Shown in pieces: positions 1-7,527 of a stretch of 64,000 bases of DNA. Origin of the DNA: Miltoncostaea sp963762825 (GTDB lineage Bacteria > Actinomycetota > Thermoleophilia > Miltoncostaeales > Miltoncostaeaceae); NCBI GenBank assembly GCA_963762825.1, contig CAVXLZ010000001.1, positions 1,426,001 through 1,490,000 of the forward strand. Direction: 5' to 3'. The translations under genes and the position numbers were made by a program. Numbering within the stretch: the first letter of the stretch is position 1; every line of letters begins with the position of its first letter. Under the pieces are notes generated by a model that made no database searches, had not been told where the DNA came from, and saw nothing but the letters and a program-made list of their open reading frames with translations.

Positions 1-63
1 AGATGGCGGTCCGGCCATCGTCGGACCTCATCCCGGGCTGACCGCAGCCGGGCGGCGCCATCA

Positions 64-291
64 TCAGCGGGTCCAGAGAATGCGGGGCTGGATCGGCGCG
101 TCGGGAGCGACGGCCTGCAGCGCGGCAACGAGGCCGGCGTGCCCACGGGAGCCGAGCCGGTGGCGCAGATCGCGATCGAAGTCGGCGCCGGCCTCGTGGA
201 CGATGCGGATCGCATCCAGTGCCGGCGGGCGCGGGACGATGAGCTTGGCCCGCATGTCCGAGGGGTCGGGCCGCCGGGCCGCGTGGCCCAT
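64..291 (-). CDS. Small hypothetical protein (75 aa)
   Basis: I do not recognise this protein. The frame is short and Arg/Ala/Pro-rich. Its codons end almost entirely in G or C, as in the neighbouring genes, which supports real coding. An internal ATG at 255 would give a 63-residue product with a more ordinary start (MRAKLIVPRPP), and I cannot choose between the two because neither has a clear ribosome binding site. It lies downstream of, and in the same direction as, the response regulator and two other small genes, so it may be the tail of that operon. No membrane segment or metal-binding motif is visible. It could also be a chance open frame. Confidence 0.4.
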   Translation of the reverse strand: MGHAARRPDPSDMRAKLIVPRPPALDAIRIVHEAGADFDRDLRHRLGSRGHAGLVAALQAVAPDAPIQPRILWTR

Positions 292-333
292 CCGCGTCTG
301 CGCGAGGTTCGGCGTGGAGGTGCTCGTCTAGCG

Positions 334-549
334 TCACGCCACCCGGTGGCGGGGGTCGAGGAAGGCGATGCGCGCCCGGCCGCGCTGGATCCCGTGGGCG
401 AGGGTGCCGTCGGGCAACCGGAGGACGACGCGCCACGCCAGGCCCCGGACGCCCTCCTGCACCAGCTCGCCGACGCTCTCGACCACGGCCGTCACCCTCC
501 CCAGGCCGAGGACCTCGAGATCGATGCCCTCGCCGAGGCGGGGGGGCAT
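334..549 (-). CDS. Small hypothetical protein (71 aa)
   Basis: Unrecognised 71-residue protein. From residue 8 on it alternates hydrophobic and polar residues (GIDLEVLGLGRVTAVVES), which suggests a small beta-rich fold, and it ends in a basic tail. I chose the ATG at 549 because the frame upstream of it is low-complexity Arg/Pro and overlaps the preceding gene; there is no strong Shine-Dalgarno sequence. It follows the small membrane protein gene by about 22 bases on the same strand, so the two are probably co-transcribed with the response regulator. Confidence 0.5.
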   Translation of the reverse strand: MPPRLGEGIDLEVLGLGRVTAVVESVGELVQEGVRGLAWRVVLRLPDGTLAHGIQRGRARIAFLDPRHRVA

Positions 550-571
550 CAGGCGGCGCGGGGCCCCGGGA

Positions 572-733
572 TCAATGGAAGGCCTCCCAGGCGAGGCCGA
601 TCGCCACCAGTAGCAGCGCCACCCCGACCGAGCGCGCCGCCGTGTCGGCGAGCTTGATGGCGAGCGGCCGCGGGAGGAAGCGCCTTCCGGTGGCATCGCG
701 CAGTGTGAGGTCGTCCTCGGTGATGCGTCTCAT
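572..733 (-). CDS. Small membrane protein (53 aa)
   Basis: A 53-residue protein with a polar, charged N-terminal half (MRRITEDDLTLRDATGRR) and one C-terminal hydrophobic segment (about residues 35-50). It is probably a single-pass membrane peptide. Its ATG overlaps the stop codon of the response regulator upstream (ATGA, bases 730-733), which argues for translational coupling and for the start chosen. The family is unknown to me. The context suggests an accessory part of the two-component system, but that is inference only. Confidence 0.65.
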   Translation of the reverse strand: MRRITEDDLTLRDATGRRFLPRPLAIKLADTAARSVGVALLLVAIGLAWEAFH

Positions 734-1395
734 TGATCCCCCGGCTGCACGAAGCCCGACTCGTATGCCATCACGACCGCCTGTATCCGGTCGCGAAGAC
801 CCAGCTTGGAGAGTATCCGCGCGACGTGGGTCTTGACCGTCGCGTCCGACACGACGAGCTGCCCGGCGATCTCCGCGTTCGAGAGGCCGCGCGCGATGAG
901 ACGCATCACCTCGGTCTCGCGCTCGGTCAGCTCGGCGAAGGCCTCCGGTGCGGTCGACCCGGGCGGCGGGCGGCGGACGAAGTCCTCGATCAGGCGGCGG
1001 GTGAGAGCCGGGGCGAGCAATGCGTCTCCGGCCGCGATCACACGCACGGCATCGACCAGTTCCTCGCGACGGACGTCCTTGAGCAGGAACCCGCCGGCGC
1101 CCGCTTTCATCGCCTCGTAGACGTACTCGTTCTCGTCGAAGGTGGTGAGCATCAGTATTCGAGGTGCGCTCCCGCCGTCGGCGCCCAGGCGGCGGGTGGC
1201 CTCGATGCCGTTGACCTCGGGCATCCGAATGTCCATCAGAACGACGTCGGGCGCCAGCGCGCGGGCCATCTCGATCGCCTCGCGGCCGTCGGCCGCCCCG
1301 CCCACGACCTCGATGTCGGGCTGGGCGTCGAGGATCATCCCGAAGCCGTCGCGCACCAGGGCCTGGTCGTCGGCGATCAGTACGCGGATCGTCAC
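730..1395 (-). CDS. NarL/LuxR-family response regulator
   Basis: DNA-binding response regulator, 221 aa. An N-terminal receiver domain (about 1-120) has the acidic pocket after VLIADDQ, the phosphoacceptor Asp in VVLMDIRMP, the Thr of MLTTFD and the Lys of FLLKD. A C-terminal LuxR/GerE helix-turn-helix (about 150-215) has the family motif LTERETEVMRLIARGLSN. It should be phosphorylated by the kinase encoded just upstream and act as a dimeric transcription factor. GTG at 1395 is the start because it overlaps the kinase stop (GTGA). The likely target is the divergent ABC exporter at 2775, whose intergenic region holds a long palindrome. Full family length; no defects. Confidence 0.95.
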   Translation of the reverse strand: MTIRVLIADDQALVRDGFGMILDAQPDIEVVGGAADGREAIEMARALAPDVVLMDIRMPEVNGIEATRRLGADGGSAPRILMLTTFDENEYVYEAMKAGAGGFLLKDVRREELVDAVRVIAAGDALLAPALTRRLIEDFVRRPPPGSTAPEAFAELTERETEVMRLIARGLSNAEIAGQLVVSDATVKTHVARILSKLGLRDRIQAVVMAYESGFVQPGDQ

Positions 1396-2570
1396 CGGAC
1401 ACCCGCCGGCTCGAAGGGCAGCCGGGCGCGCAGCCGGAAGCCCCCCCTGGGCCCGGCTCCGGCCTCCAGCTCGCCGCCGTACACGGCCACCCGCTCGCGC
1501 ATGCCCAGCAGCCCGTGGCCGCCACCGTCGAGGGCGGGATCGTGACCGCGCCCGTCGTCGCTCACGCACAGCTCGAGGTCGTGCTCGCCGTAGCGCACCA
1601 GCACCTCGGCGCGGGCCGGCCCCGCGTGCTTGAGCGCGTTGGTGAGCCCCTCCTGGACGATGCGGTAGGCCGACAGATCGACGCTCGGGGGCAGCGGTCT
1701 CGGCTCGCCATCGATGTGGATGCTCACCAGCAGCCCCGCCGCGCGGACGCTCTCGACCAGCTCGGAGAGACCGCCGAGTCCGGGTTGGGGGGCCAGGGGG
1801 ACGCCGTCCTCGCCGACCTCCCGCAGCGCGCCGAGCATCCGGCGCAGCTCCCCGAGCGCCGAGCGCCCGGTGTCCTGGACCGAGGCCAACGGCTGCCGGG
1901 CGCGCTCGGGATCGACGTCCAGCATCGCCTCGGCCGCCTCCGCCTGTACGACCATCACGCTCAGGCTGTGGGCGACCACGTCGTGCATCTCGCGCGCGAT
2001 CCGGGTCCGCTCCTCGGCGACCGCCGCCCGCGCCTCGGTCTCAGTCTCGCGCTCGAGGCGATCGGCGCGCTCCCGGAGCTCGGTGGTTCGCCGGGTGCTC
2101 GTCCGATACGTGTGGCCCGCGAGCCAGGCGACGCCGAAGATCGGGACCGTGTTGAACAGGTTGGTCCAGTCGCCCTCCGGATCGAGGAAGACCACGACGA
2201 CGACCGCCGTCAGCGCGAGCGCCGCACCGCCGAGCCGCTCGCGGCGCGTCGCCAGATTCGCGCCGTAGAACCCGACTGCGATAGCGACGATCAGGTAGAT
2301 CGATAGGGAATAGCCCACCGTGTGCGTCCAGATGATCGCCTGGAGCATCACCGTGACGAGCACGAAGGTCGGGGCGGCCACCGGCCAGCGGCGACGGGCG
2401 ACCAGCGGCAGACCCCATAGCAGGGCGAACGCGGTGAGCCACCACGGGGAGCCCTCGATGTCGGTGTTGAGCCAGACCTCCGCGATCCCGGTCCCGGTCA
2501 AGACGACGACGAGAGCGTCGACCAGGTGGCGCTCGAGGATCCGCCGGACGCTCATGCCGCGACGGTACAT
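1392..2570 (-). CDS. DesK/NarX-type sensor histidine kinase
   Basis: Membrane sensor kinase of the HisKA_3 class, 392 aa. About five hydrophobic segments fill residues 15-165. A coiled region leads to the dimerisation/phosphoacceptor box REMHDVVAHSLSVMVVQ, whose first His is the probable phosphorylation site. The C-terminal ATPase domain has an N-box-like segment (GLTNALKHAG) and a G-box (GLLGMRER). The extracytoplasmic part is tiny, so the signal is probably sensed in the membrane, as in kinases that watch cell-envelope stress. An alternative start is the ATG at 2555. It overlaps the response regulator by four bases, forming an operon. Confidence 0.93.
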   Translation of the reverse strand: MYRRGMSVRRILERHLVDALVVVLTGTGIAEVWLNTDIEGSPWWLTAFALLWGLPLVARRRWPVAAPTFVLVTVMLQAIIWTHTVGYSLSIYLIVAIAVGFYGANLATRRERLGGAALALTAVVVVVFLDPEGDWTNLFNTVPIFGVAWLAGHTYRTSTRRTTELRERADRLERETETEARAAVAEERTRIAREMHDVVAHSLSVMVVQAEAAEAMLDVDPERARQPLASVQDTGRSALGELRRMLGALREVGEDGVPLAPQPGLGGLSELVESVRAAGLLVSIHIDGEPRPLPPSVDLSAYRIVQEGLTNALKHAGPARAEVLVRYGEHDLELCVSDDGRGHDPALDGGGHGLLGMRERVAVYGGELEAGAGPRGGFRLRARLPFEPAGVR

Positions 2571-2603
2571 CGCGCGGGATTGCGCGTCGTCGGCCGCACG
2601 GCG

Positions 2604-2637
2604 GGTGGGTCGTCATCCCCCGGGATGACGACCCACC
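2604..2637. promoter_or_regulatory. Perfect 16-bp inverted repeat, putative operator
   Basis: Two perfect 16-base arms (2604-2619 and 2622-2637, core GTCGTCATCCC / GGGATGACGAC) separated by only two bases. It lies in the 204-bp gap between the kinase gene and the divergent ABC exporter. A 2-base centre makes a transcription terminator unlikely. A dimeric regulator site shared by two divergent promoters is the simplest reading, and the LuxR-type regulator at 730-1395 is the natural candidate. No direct evidence of binding. Confidence 0.55.
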
Positions 2638-2774
2638 GCCGGAGTGCCGAGCGCCGCCCCCCGAAAGACCATCACCCGCGCCGTCTCCGGGTCCGGAGAG
2701 CGGGCGATGGCGCGGCGGGCGGGCGGTCGTAGCGTCGCCGGCATACCGATCGCACCCGTCCAGGAGGACATGAG

Positions 2775-3560
2775 ATGAGCACCGCAGCCACCGCACCACA
2801 CACCGCCCCGGGCGCCCGCCGAGAGCCGATGGAGGCTGCGCCCGCCGTCGTGGCCCGCGACCTGGTGCGCCGGTACGGAGACGGGGACGCGGCGGTCGAC
2901 GCCCTGCGCGGCGTGTCCCTTTCGGTCGATCGAGGCGAGCTCGTCGCCGTGATGGGTCCTTCGGGGTCCGGCAAGTCGACCCTCATGCACATCCTCGCCG
3001 GTCTCGACCGCCCCTCGGAGGGCGACGTCTGGATCGGCGACCAGGACATCACCTCGATGGGCGACACCGCCCTCACCAAGCTCCGACGGCGCCACATCGG
3101 CTTCGTATTCCAGTTCTTCAACCTACTCCCGACACTCACGGCGGAGGAGAACATCACCCTGCCGACGCGGATCGCCGGCAACGGCGTGGATCGTGCGTGG
3201 CTCGACCAGGTGGTCGCCTCCGTCGGGCTCGGCGAGCGACGGCGCCACCGGCCGGCCCAGCTCTCGGGCGGTCAGCAGCAGCGCGTGGCGATCGCCCGCG
3301 CGATGCTCGCCCGCCCGACGGTCATGTTCGCCGACGAGCCCACCGGCAACCTCGACTCGCGCTCGGGCGCCGAGGTGCTCGAGATGCTCCGCAGCTCGGC
3401 GGTCGACCACGGCCAGACCACCGTCATGGTCACGCACGACGCGAAGGCGGCGACGATCGCCGACCGCATCGTCTTCCTGGCCGACGGGCGCATCGTGCGC
3501 TCGCAGGGCCCGTCCACCGCGGCCGAGGTGCTCGAGGCGCTGGCGGAGGTGACGCGATGA
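2775..3560 (+). CDS. MacB/LolD-type ABC transporter ATPase
   Basis: ATP-binding subunit of a MacB/LolD-like exporter, 261 aa. It has Walker A (MGPSGSGKST), Q-loop (FVFQFFNLLP), the signature LSGGQQQR, Walker B with its Glu (VMFADEPTGNLD) and the switch His (VMVTHD). The spacing and the phrase EPTGNLDS are typical of MacB/FtsE/LolD. ATG 2775 is preceded by AGGAGG with seven bases of spacing. The gene overlaps the permease by four bases (ATGA), so the two subunits are coupled. Divergent from a two-component system, a common arrangement for envelope-stress or peptide-efflux exporters. The substrate cannot be told. Confidence 0.95.
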   Translation: MSTAATAPHTAPGARREPMEAAPAVVARDLVRRYGDGDAAVDALRGVSLSVDRGELVAVMGPSGSGKSTLMHILAGLDRPSEGDVWIGDQDITSMGDTALTKLRRRHIGFVFQFFNLLPTLTAEENITLPTRIAGNGVDRAWLDQVVASVGLGERRRHRPAQLSGGQQQRVAIARAMLARPTVMFADEPTGNLDSRSGAEVLEMLRSSAVDHGQTTVMVTHDAKAATIADRIVFLADGRIVRSQGPSTAAEVLEALAEVTR

Positions 3561-6109
3561 CCTGGGTCGCCTTCCGGAGCCTGATGGAGCGCCGCACCCG
3601 CGCGGCGCTCACCGCCCTGGCCGTCGTGCTGGGCGTGGCCATGATCGCGGGCAGCCTGATCCTCACCGACACCATCGATCGTGCGTTCACCAACATCTTC
3701 AGCAGCTCGTACACCAACACCGACCTCGTGGTGCGCGGCACCCCCGTCGTGCAGGGCTCCTTCGCCGGCGGCCCGACGGTCCCCGCGTCCCTGCTCCCCC
3801 GCATCCAGGCGGTCCCGGACGTCGCCGCGGCCGCCGGGAACCTCATCGACCTCGCCGGGTCGAGCACCACGGCCAAGCTCGTCGATCGCGACGGGAAGGT
3901 CATCACCTCCAACAACCCGACCTTCGGCTTCGGCATCGACGCGAGCCAGCCGCGATTCAACCCGCTGACCCTCATTGAGGGGGCCTGGGCGCACGGCCCG
4001 CGCCAGGTGGTCATCGACTCCAGCACCGCCGCCGGTCACGACTACGCGGTGGGCGACGAGATCGGCGTCATCGGCGAGGGCCCACTGCGCACCTTCCGCA
4101 TCACCGGCCTCGCGACGTTCGGCGACCTGAACTCGCTGGGCGGCGCGACCATCGCCGTATTCGACATCCCGACGGCGCGCTCGGTGCTCGCCACGACCGG
4201 CTTCGAGGCGATCCAGATCGCCGCCCGGCCGGGCGTCTCCGTCGAGGCCCTCGCCCGCGAGATCGCCCCGCTGCTTCCGTCCACCGCCGAGGTGACCACG
4301 GGCGCCGAGCAGGCGGCCAAGGACAAGGAATCGATCTCCCAGGCCATCACGTTCATCCGCGCGCTGCTGGTGTCGTTCGGCGGCATCGCGCTCTTCGTCG
4401 GCGCGTTCGTCATCTTCAACACGCTGTCGATCACGGTGGCCCAGCGGTCGCGCGAGCTGGCGACCCTGCGGACCCTGGGGGCCTCGCGCCGCCAGGTGCT
4501 GCGCTCGGTGATCGCCGAGGCCGGCATCATCGGCCTCGGCGCCTCGTTGGTCGGCCTCGGCCTCGGCCTCGGCCTGGCCAAGGGGCTCACGGCGTTCTTC
4601 CGCGCCGCGGGGCTCGAGCTGCCCCAGGGGGAAACCGTCTTCGCCACCCGCACCGTCGTGGTCTCGCTGCTGGTGGGGACCCTGGTGACGCTGCTGGCGG
4701 GCATCGTGCCGGCCATCCGCGCCACCCGCGTGCCGTCGATCGCGGCCGTCCGCGACGGCGCCGCGCTCCCCGAGAGCGCCGTCTCGCGCCGCTCCCCGCT
4801 CATCGCCGGGATCGCCGTCGCCTGCGGCGGCGGAATGCTGGTCCGCGGCCTTCTGGCCGACGGCCTGAGCGGCACGGACCGGATCCTGATGCTCGGCGGC
4901 GGGACGCTCGCGCTGTTCATCGGCGTGGCCGTCGTGTCGTCGCGCCTCGTGCGGCCCATCGCCGCCGTCGTCGGGTGGCCCATCGGCCGCCGCGGCGCCG
5001 CCGGTGCGCTGGCACGCGAGAACGCCGTCCGCAACCCGTCCCGCACGGCTGCGACGGCGGCGGCCCTGATGATCGGCCTCGCCCTCGTCACCTTCGTCTC
5101 GGTGCTGGGCGCCGGCCTCACCGACACCGCCCGCTCCGACGTGCGCGAGCAGATCTCTGCGACGTACGTCGTCACGGCCTCGGACGGGTGGGGCCCGGTC
5201 TCCACGGCCGCCGGCCGGGACCTCTCCGGCGCCCTGCCGGGCAGCGTCGTGTCGAGCGTCCGCGAGGACCAGGCGCGGGTCTCCGGCGACGCCATCCCGG
5301 TCGACGGGGTGGACCCGTCCACCATCGCCGACGCCTACCGCTTCACCTGGACCGCCGGCGACGCGTCGTCGCTGGCCGCCCTCGACGACGACGGCGTCGT
5401 CGTCGCCCGGGTCTTCGCAGAGCACCACGACCTGGAGATCGGCTCGCGCATCCCGATGGTGAGCCCGTCCGGCGCGCGCTCGTCGCTGACGGTCACCGGC
5501 GTCTACGACCCGCCGCGGCTGAGCCCGCTCCTCGCACCGGTGCTGATCTCGCAGGAGGCGTTCGACATCGCCTTCCCGCGGGCGAAGGACCGGTACACCT
5601 TCGTCTCCGACGCGCCGGGCGGCGCCCCCGCCATCGAGAGCGCCCTGTCGGCCTACCCCGACACGAAGGTCGCGACGACGGCCGGCTACGCCGACATCGC
5701 GACCGCCGACCTCTCCACGATCCTCAACATGCTCTACGTCCTTCTGGGGCTGTCGGTGATCGTGAGCATCTTCGGCATGGTCAACACGCTGGTCCTCGCG
5801 GTGCACGAGCGCACCCGGGAGGTCGGGATGCTGCGGGCGGTCGGGATGACCCGCCGGCAGGTGCGCGCGATGGTGCGCGGCGAGAGCGTCATCACCGCGC
5901 TCATCGGCGCCGCGCTCGGGATCCCGCTGGGCATCGGCCTCGCGGCGCTCGCGACCCGCGCGATGTCCGACTGGGGCGTCGCCCTCACCATCCCGTCCAC
6001 GCTGGTCTGGTTCGTGGTCGTGGCGATCTGGGTGGGCGTGCTGGCGGCGGTGATGCCCGCGCGCCGCGCGGGACGTCTCGATGTGCTGCGCGCCCTGCAG
6101 TACGAGTGA
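3557..6109 (+). CDS. FtsX-family ABC exporter permease
   Basis: Permease partner of the preceding ATPase, 850 aa. It is a duplicated FtsX/MacB architecture. An N-terminal membrane anchor (about 15-40) and a large extracytoplasmic domain are followed by three membrane segments (about 270-400). A short linker, a second large extracytoplasmic domain and three C-terminal membrane segments (about 720-840) follow. FtsX-type motifs appear in both halves (QRSRELATLRTLGASRRQV; ERTREVGMLRAVGMTRRQV). Such proteins use ATP hydrolysis to drive extracytoplasmic movements in lipoprotein, peptide or drug export. Start taken at the ATGA overlap. No defects. Confidence 0.94.
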   Translation: MTWVAFRSLMERRTRAALTALAVVLGVAMIAGSLILTDTIDRAFTNIFSSSYTNTDLVVRGTPVVQGSFAGGPTVPASLLPRIQAVPDVAAAAGNLIDLAGSSTTAKLVDRDGKVITSNNPTFGFGIDASQPRFNPLTLIEGAWAHGPRQVVIDSSTAAGHDYAVGDEIGVIGEGPLRTFRITGLATFGDLNSLGGATIAVFDIPTARSVLATTGFEAIQIAARPGVSVEALAREIAPLLPSTAEVTTGAEQAAKDKESISQAITFIRALLVSFGGIALFVGAFVIFNTLSITVAQRSRELATLRTLGASRRQVLRSVIAEAGIIGLGASLVGLGLGLGLAKGLTAFFRAAGLELPQGETVFATRTVVVSLLVGTLVTLLAGIVPAIRATRVPSIAAVRDGAALPESAVSRRSPLIAGIAVACGGGMLVRGLLADGLSGTDRILMLGGGTLALFIGVAVVSSRLVRPIAAVVGWPIGRRGAAGALARENAVRNPSRTAATAAALMIGLALVTFVSVLGAGLTDTARSDVREQISATYVVTASDGWGPVSTAAGRDLSGALPGSVVSSVREDQARVSGDAIPVDGVDPSTIADAYRFTWTAGDASSLAALDDDGVVVARVFAEHHDLEIGSRIPMVSPSGARSSLTVTGVYDPPRLSPLLAPVLISQEAFDIAFPRAKDRYTFVSDAPGGAPAIESALSAYPDTKVATTAGYADIATADLSTILNMLYVLLGLSVIVSIFGMVNTLVLAVHERTREVGMLRAVGMTRRQVRAMVRGESVITALIGAALGIPLGIGLAALATRAMSDWGVALTIPSTLVWFVVVAIWVGVLAAVMPARRAGRLDVLRALQYE

Positions 6110-6165
6110 TTCGCGAGGCGTCGCAGGCGTCGCCCGCACGGGCAACCGACGATGCAGGTGACGAA

Positions 6166-6196
6166 GCCGGGCGGCTGCACGACGCGGCCGCCCGGC
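6166..6196 (+). terminator. Hairpin after ABC exporter
   Basis: Ten-base perfect arms GCCGGGCGGC / GCCGCCCGGC with an 11-base loop, 57 bases beyond the permease stop. There is no real T-run, so this may be a stem-only terminator of a GC-rich genome. Confidence 0.55.
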
Positions 6197-6341
6197 TCCT
6201 TCGGCCAATTGACCGGAGGGGCGATCGTCAATTGGCGCGGACGACGCACGCGCAACGGGGCGGGTGCCCCCGCGACGACGATGACCTCAGCGCGTCGTAG
6301 CGGCTCGGCTCACCGCTCGGCCGCACACCCGATGAGACACC

Positions 6342-6375
6342 GACACCCGGGGCCGCCGCGGCGGCCCCGGGTGTC
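6342..6375 (-). terminator. Long perfect palindrome after RTX gene
   Basis: A 34-bp perfect palindrome rich in G and C, starting eight bases beyond the stop of the RTX-type gene on the minus strand. As RNA it would fold into a stem of about 15 base pairs with a minimal loop. No T-run follows. It probably ends transcription of the RTX gene and may also act on transcripts from the left. Confidence 0.6.
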
Positions 6376-6382
6376 GCGCTCC

Positions 6383-7306
6383 CTATCGGTTCTCGCAGCT
6401 CCTGGTGGCCTCTGCGGAGCACCTGTCGCGACCGAGGCCGCCGTTGGCGAAATCGGGACCCGAGCCGCCCACGAGGATGTCGTTACCGCCGTTGCCGAAG
6501 AGGAAGTCGTTCCCGGCATTCCCGAACAGGCGGTCGGCGCCCTCGCCGCTGCGGATCCGGTCGGCCCCCGGCCCGCCGTTGATGACATCGTTGCCGGGGC
6601 CGCCGTTGATCCTGTCCCCGGCGGAGCCTCCCAGGATGATGTCGGCGCCGCCCTGGCCGGTGATGATGTCGATTCCGGCACCCCCTTCGAGGGTGTCACG
6701 TCCGAGCCCGCCGAAGATCCTGTCGCGGCCGGCCTCACCGCGGACGGTGTCGATGCCCTTGCCGCCCTTCAGCCTCTTGTCGTTGCCGGAGCCGCCGAGG
6801 ACCAGATCGTTGTCCAGACCGCCATCGGCCACGTCGGCGCCCGAACCGGCGTCGAGCCGATCGTCGCCGGCCGCCCCGAGCAGGACGTCATCGCCCGCCG
6901 AGCCGACGAGTCGGTCGTTGCCCGCCCCGCCGTCGATGTGGTCGGCATCCTGAGCGCCGTTGATGGAGTCGTTGCCGTCCTCGCCGAAGATCCGGTCAGC
7001 ACCGACGCCGCCGTTGGCGGAATCCTGACCGGCGCCGAGGCAGATGAGGTCGTTCCCGCCCAGGCCGTTGACGGTGTCGTTGCCGCCGAGGGCGACGATG
7101 ACGTCGTCGCCCGCGGTGCCGGTGATCGTGTCGGCGGCCTCGGTGCCCACCTGTGTCGCCAGACGGCCCTCGCAGGTGAAACCGACCCCGGACTGATGAG
7201 GGGTGGCGGCGACGGCGATGCCCGCCCCGCCCACGCCGATTACGCCGATCGCGGTGATCGCGCCGAACCTCCGCATTCGAACGCGCGGGGTGGTCTTACG
7301 AGCCAT
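6383..7306 (-). CDS. RTX-type calcium-binding repeat protein
   Basis: Secreted glycine- and aspartate-rich protein, 307 aa. A short basic N-terminus (MARKTTPRVRMRR) and a hydrophobic signal-like segment ending AGIAVAATP (about residues 14-35) precede the repeats. About two dozen nonapeptides of the GGxGxDxxx type follow (for example GGAGNDRLVG), the calcium-binding parallel beta-roll of RTX/hemolysin repeats. No catalytic domain is present, so it may be purely structural. The C-terminus has two Cys residues. ATG 7306 has a good ribosome site (AAGGAG). RTX proteins usually use type I secretion; no such genes are near, and the signal segment suggests Sec export instead. Confidence 0.88.
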   Translation of the reverse strand: MARKTTPRVRMRRFGAITAIGVIGVGGAGIAVAATPHQSGVGFTCEGRLATQVGTEAADTITGTAGDDVIVALGGNDTVNGLGGNDLICLGAGQDSANGGVGADRIFGEDGNDSINGAQDADHIDGGAGNDRLVGSAGDDVLLGAAGDDRLDAGSGADVADGGLDNDLVLGGSGNDKRLKGGKGIDTVRGEAGRDRIFGGLGRDTLEGGAGIDIITGQGGADIILGGSAGDRINGGPGNDVINGGPGADRIRSGEGADRLFGNAGNDFLFGNGGNDILVGGSGPDFANGGLGRDRCSAEATRSCENR

Positions 7307-7527
7307 TGAGCACTCCTTCTTGAATCGTCCGGGCGTGGGCACACGCCGACCAGTGGAGACACTCACAACACGGTGACACCCGCCGCGTAAAGAGCCCCTC
7401 ATTGCATGATGGGCGAATTCGGCGTTTCACGTATTGCAAGATTTCTGGGACCGAGGGGGTCTTCAAGCGCGGGGTGCGGCCTCTCCGAAGGGGAGGCCTG
7501 CGTGCCGCTGCGCCCTACGATGAAGAA

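Noticed and set aside
1..63. Possible gene or hairpin at the left edge
   Set aside because: Too short; no convincing dyad or frame.
3272..6208. Very long open frame on the minus strand opposite the FtsX permease
   Set aside because: Low-complexity Arg/Gly/Asp-rich translation with no family match; a shadow of GC-rich codons of the real gene.
6205..6235. Short inverted repeat CCAATTGA / TCAATTGG
   Set aside because: Eight-base arms with a 15-base loop between two convergent genes; too weak to call an operator or terminator.
6405..7140. Repeat array resembling CRISPR
   Set aside because: The tandem 27-base periodicity is coding (RTX nonapeptides); repeats are degenerate and have no unique spacers.
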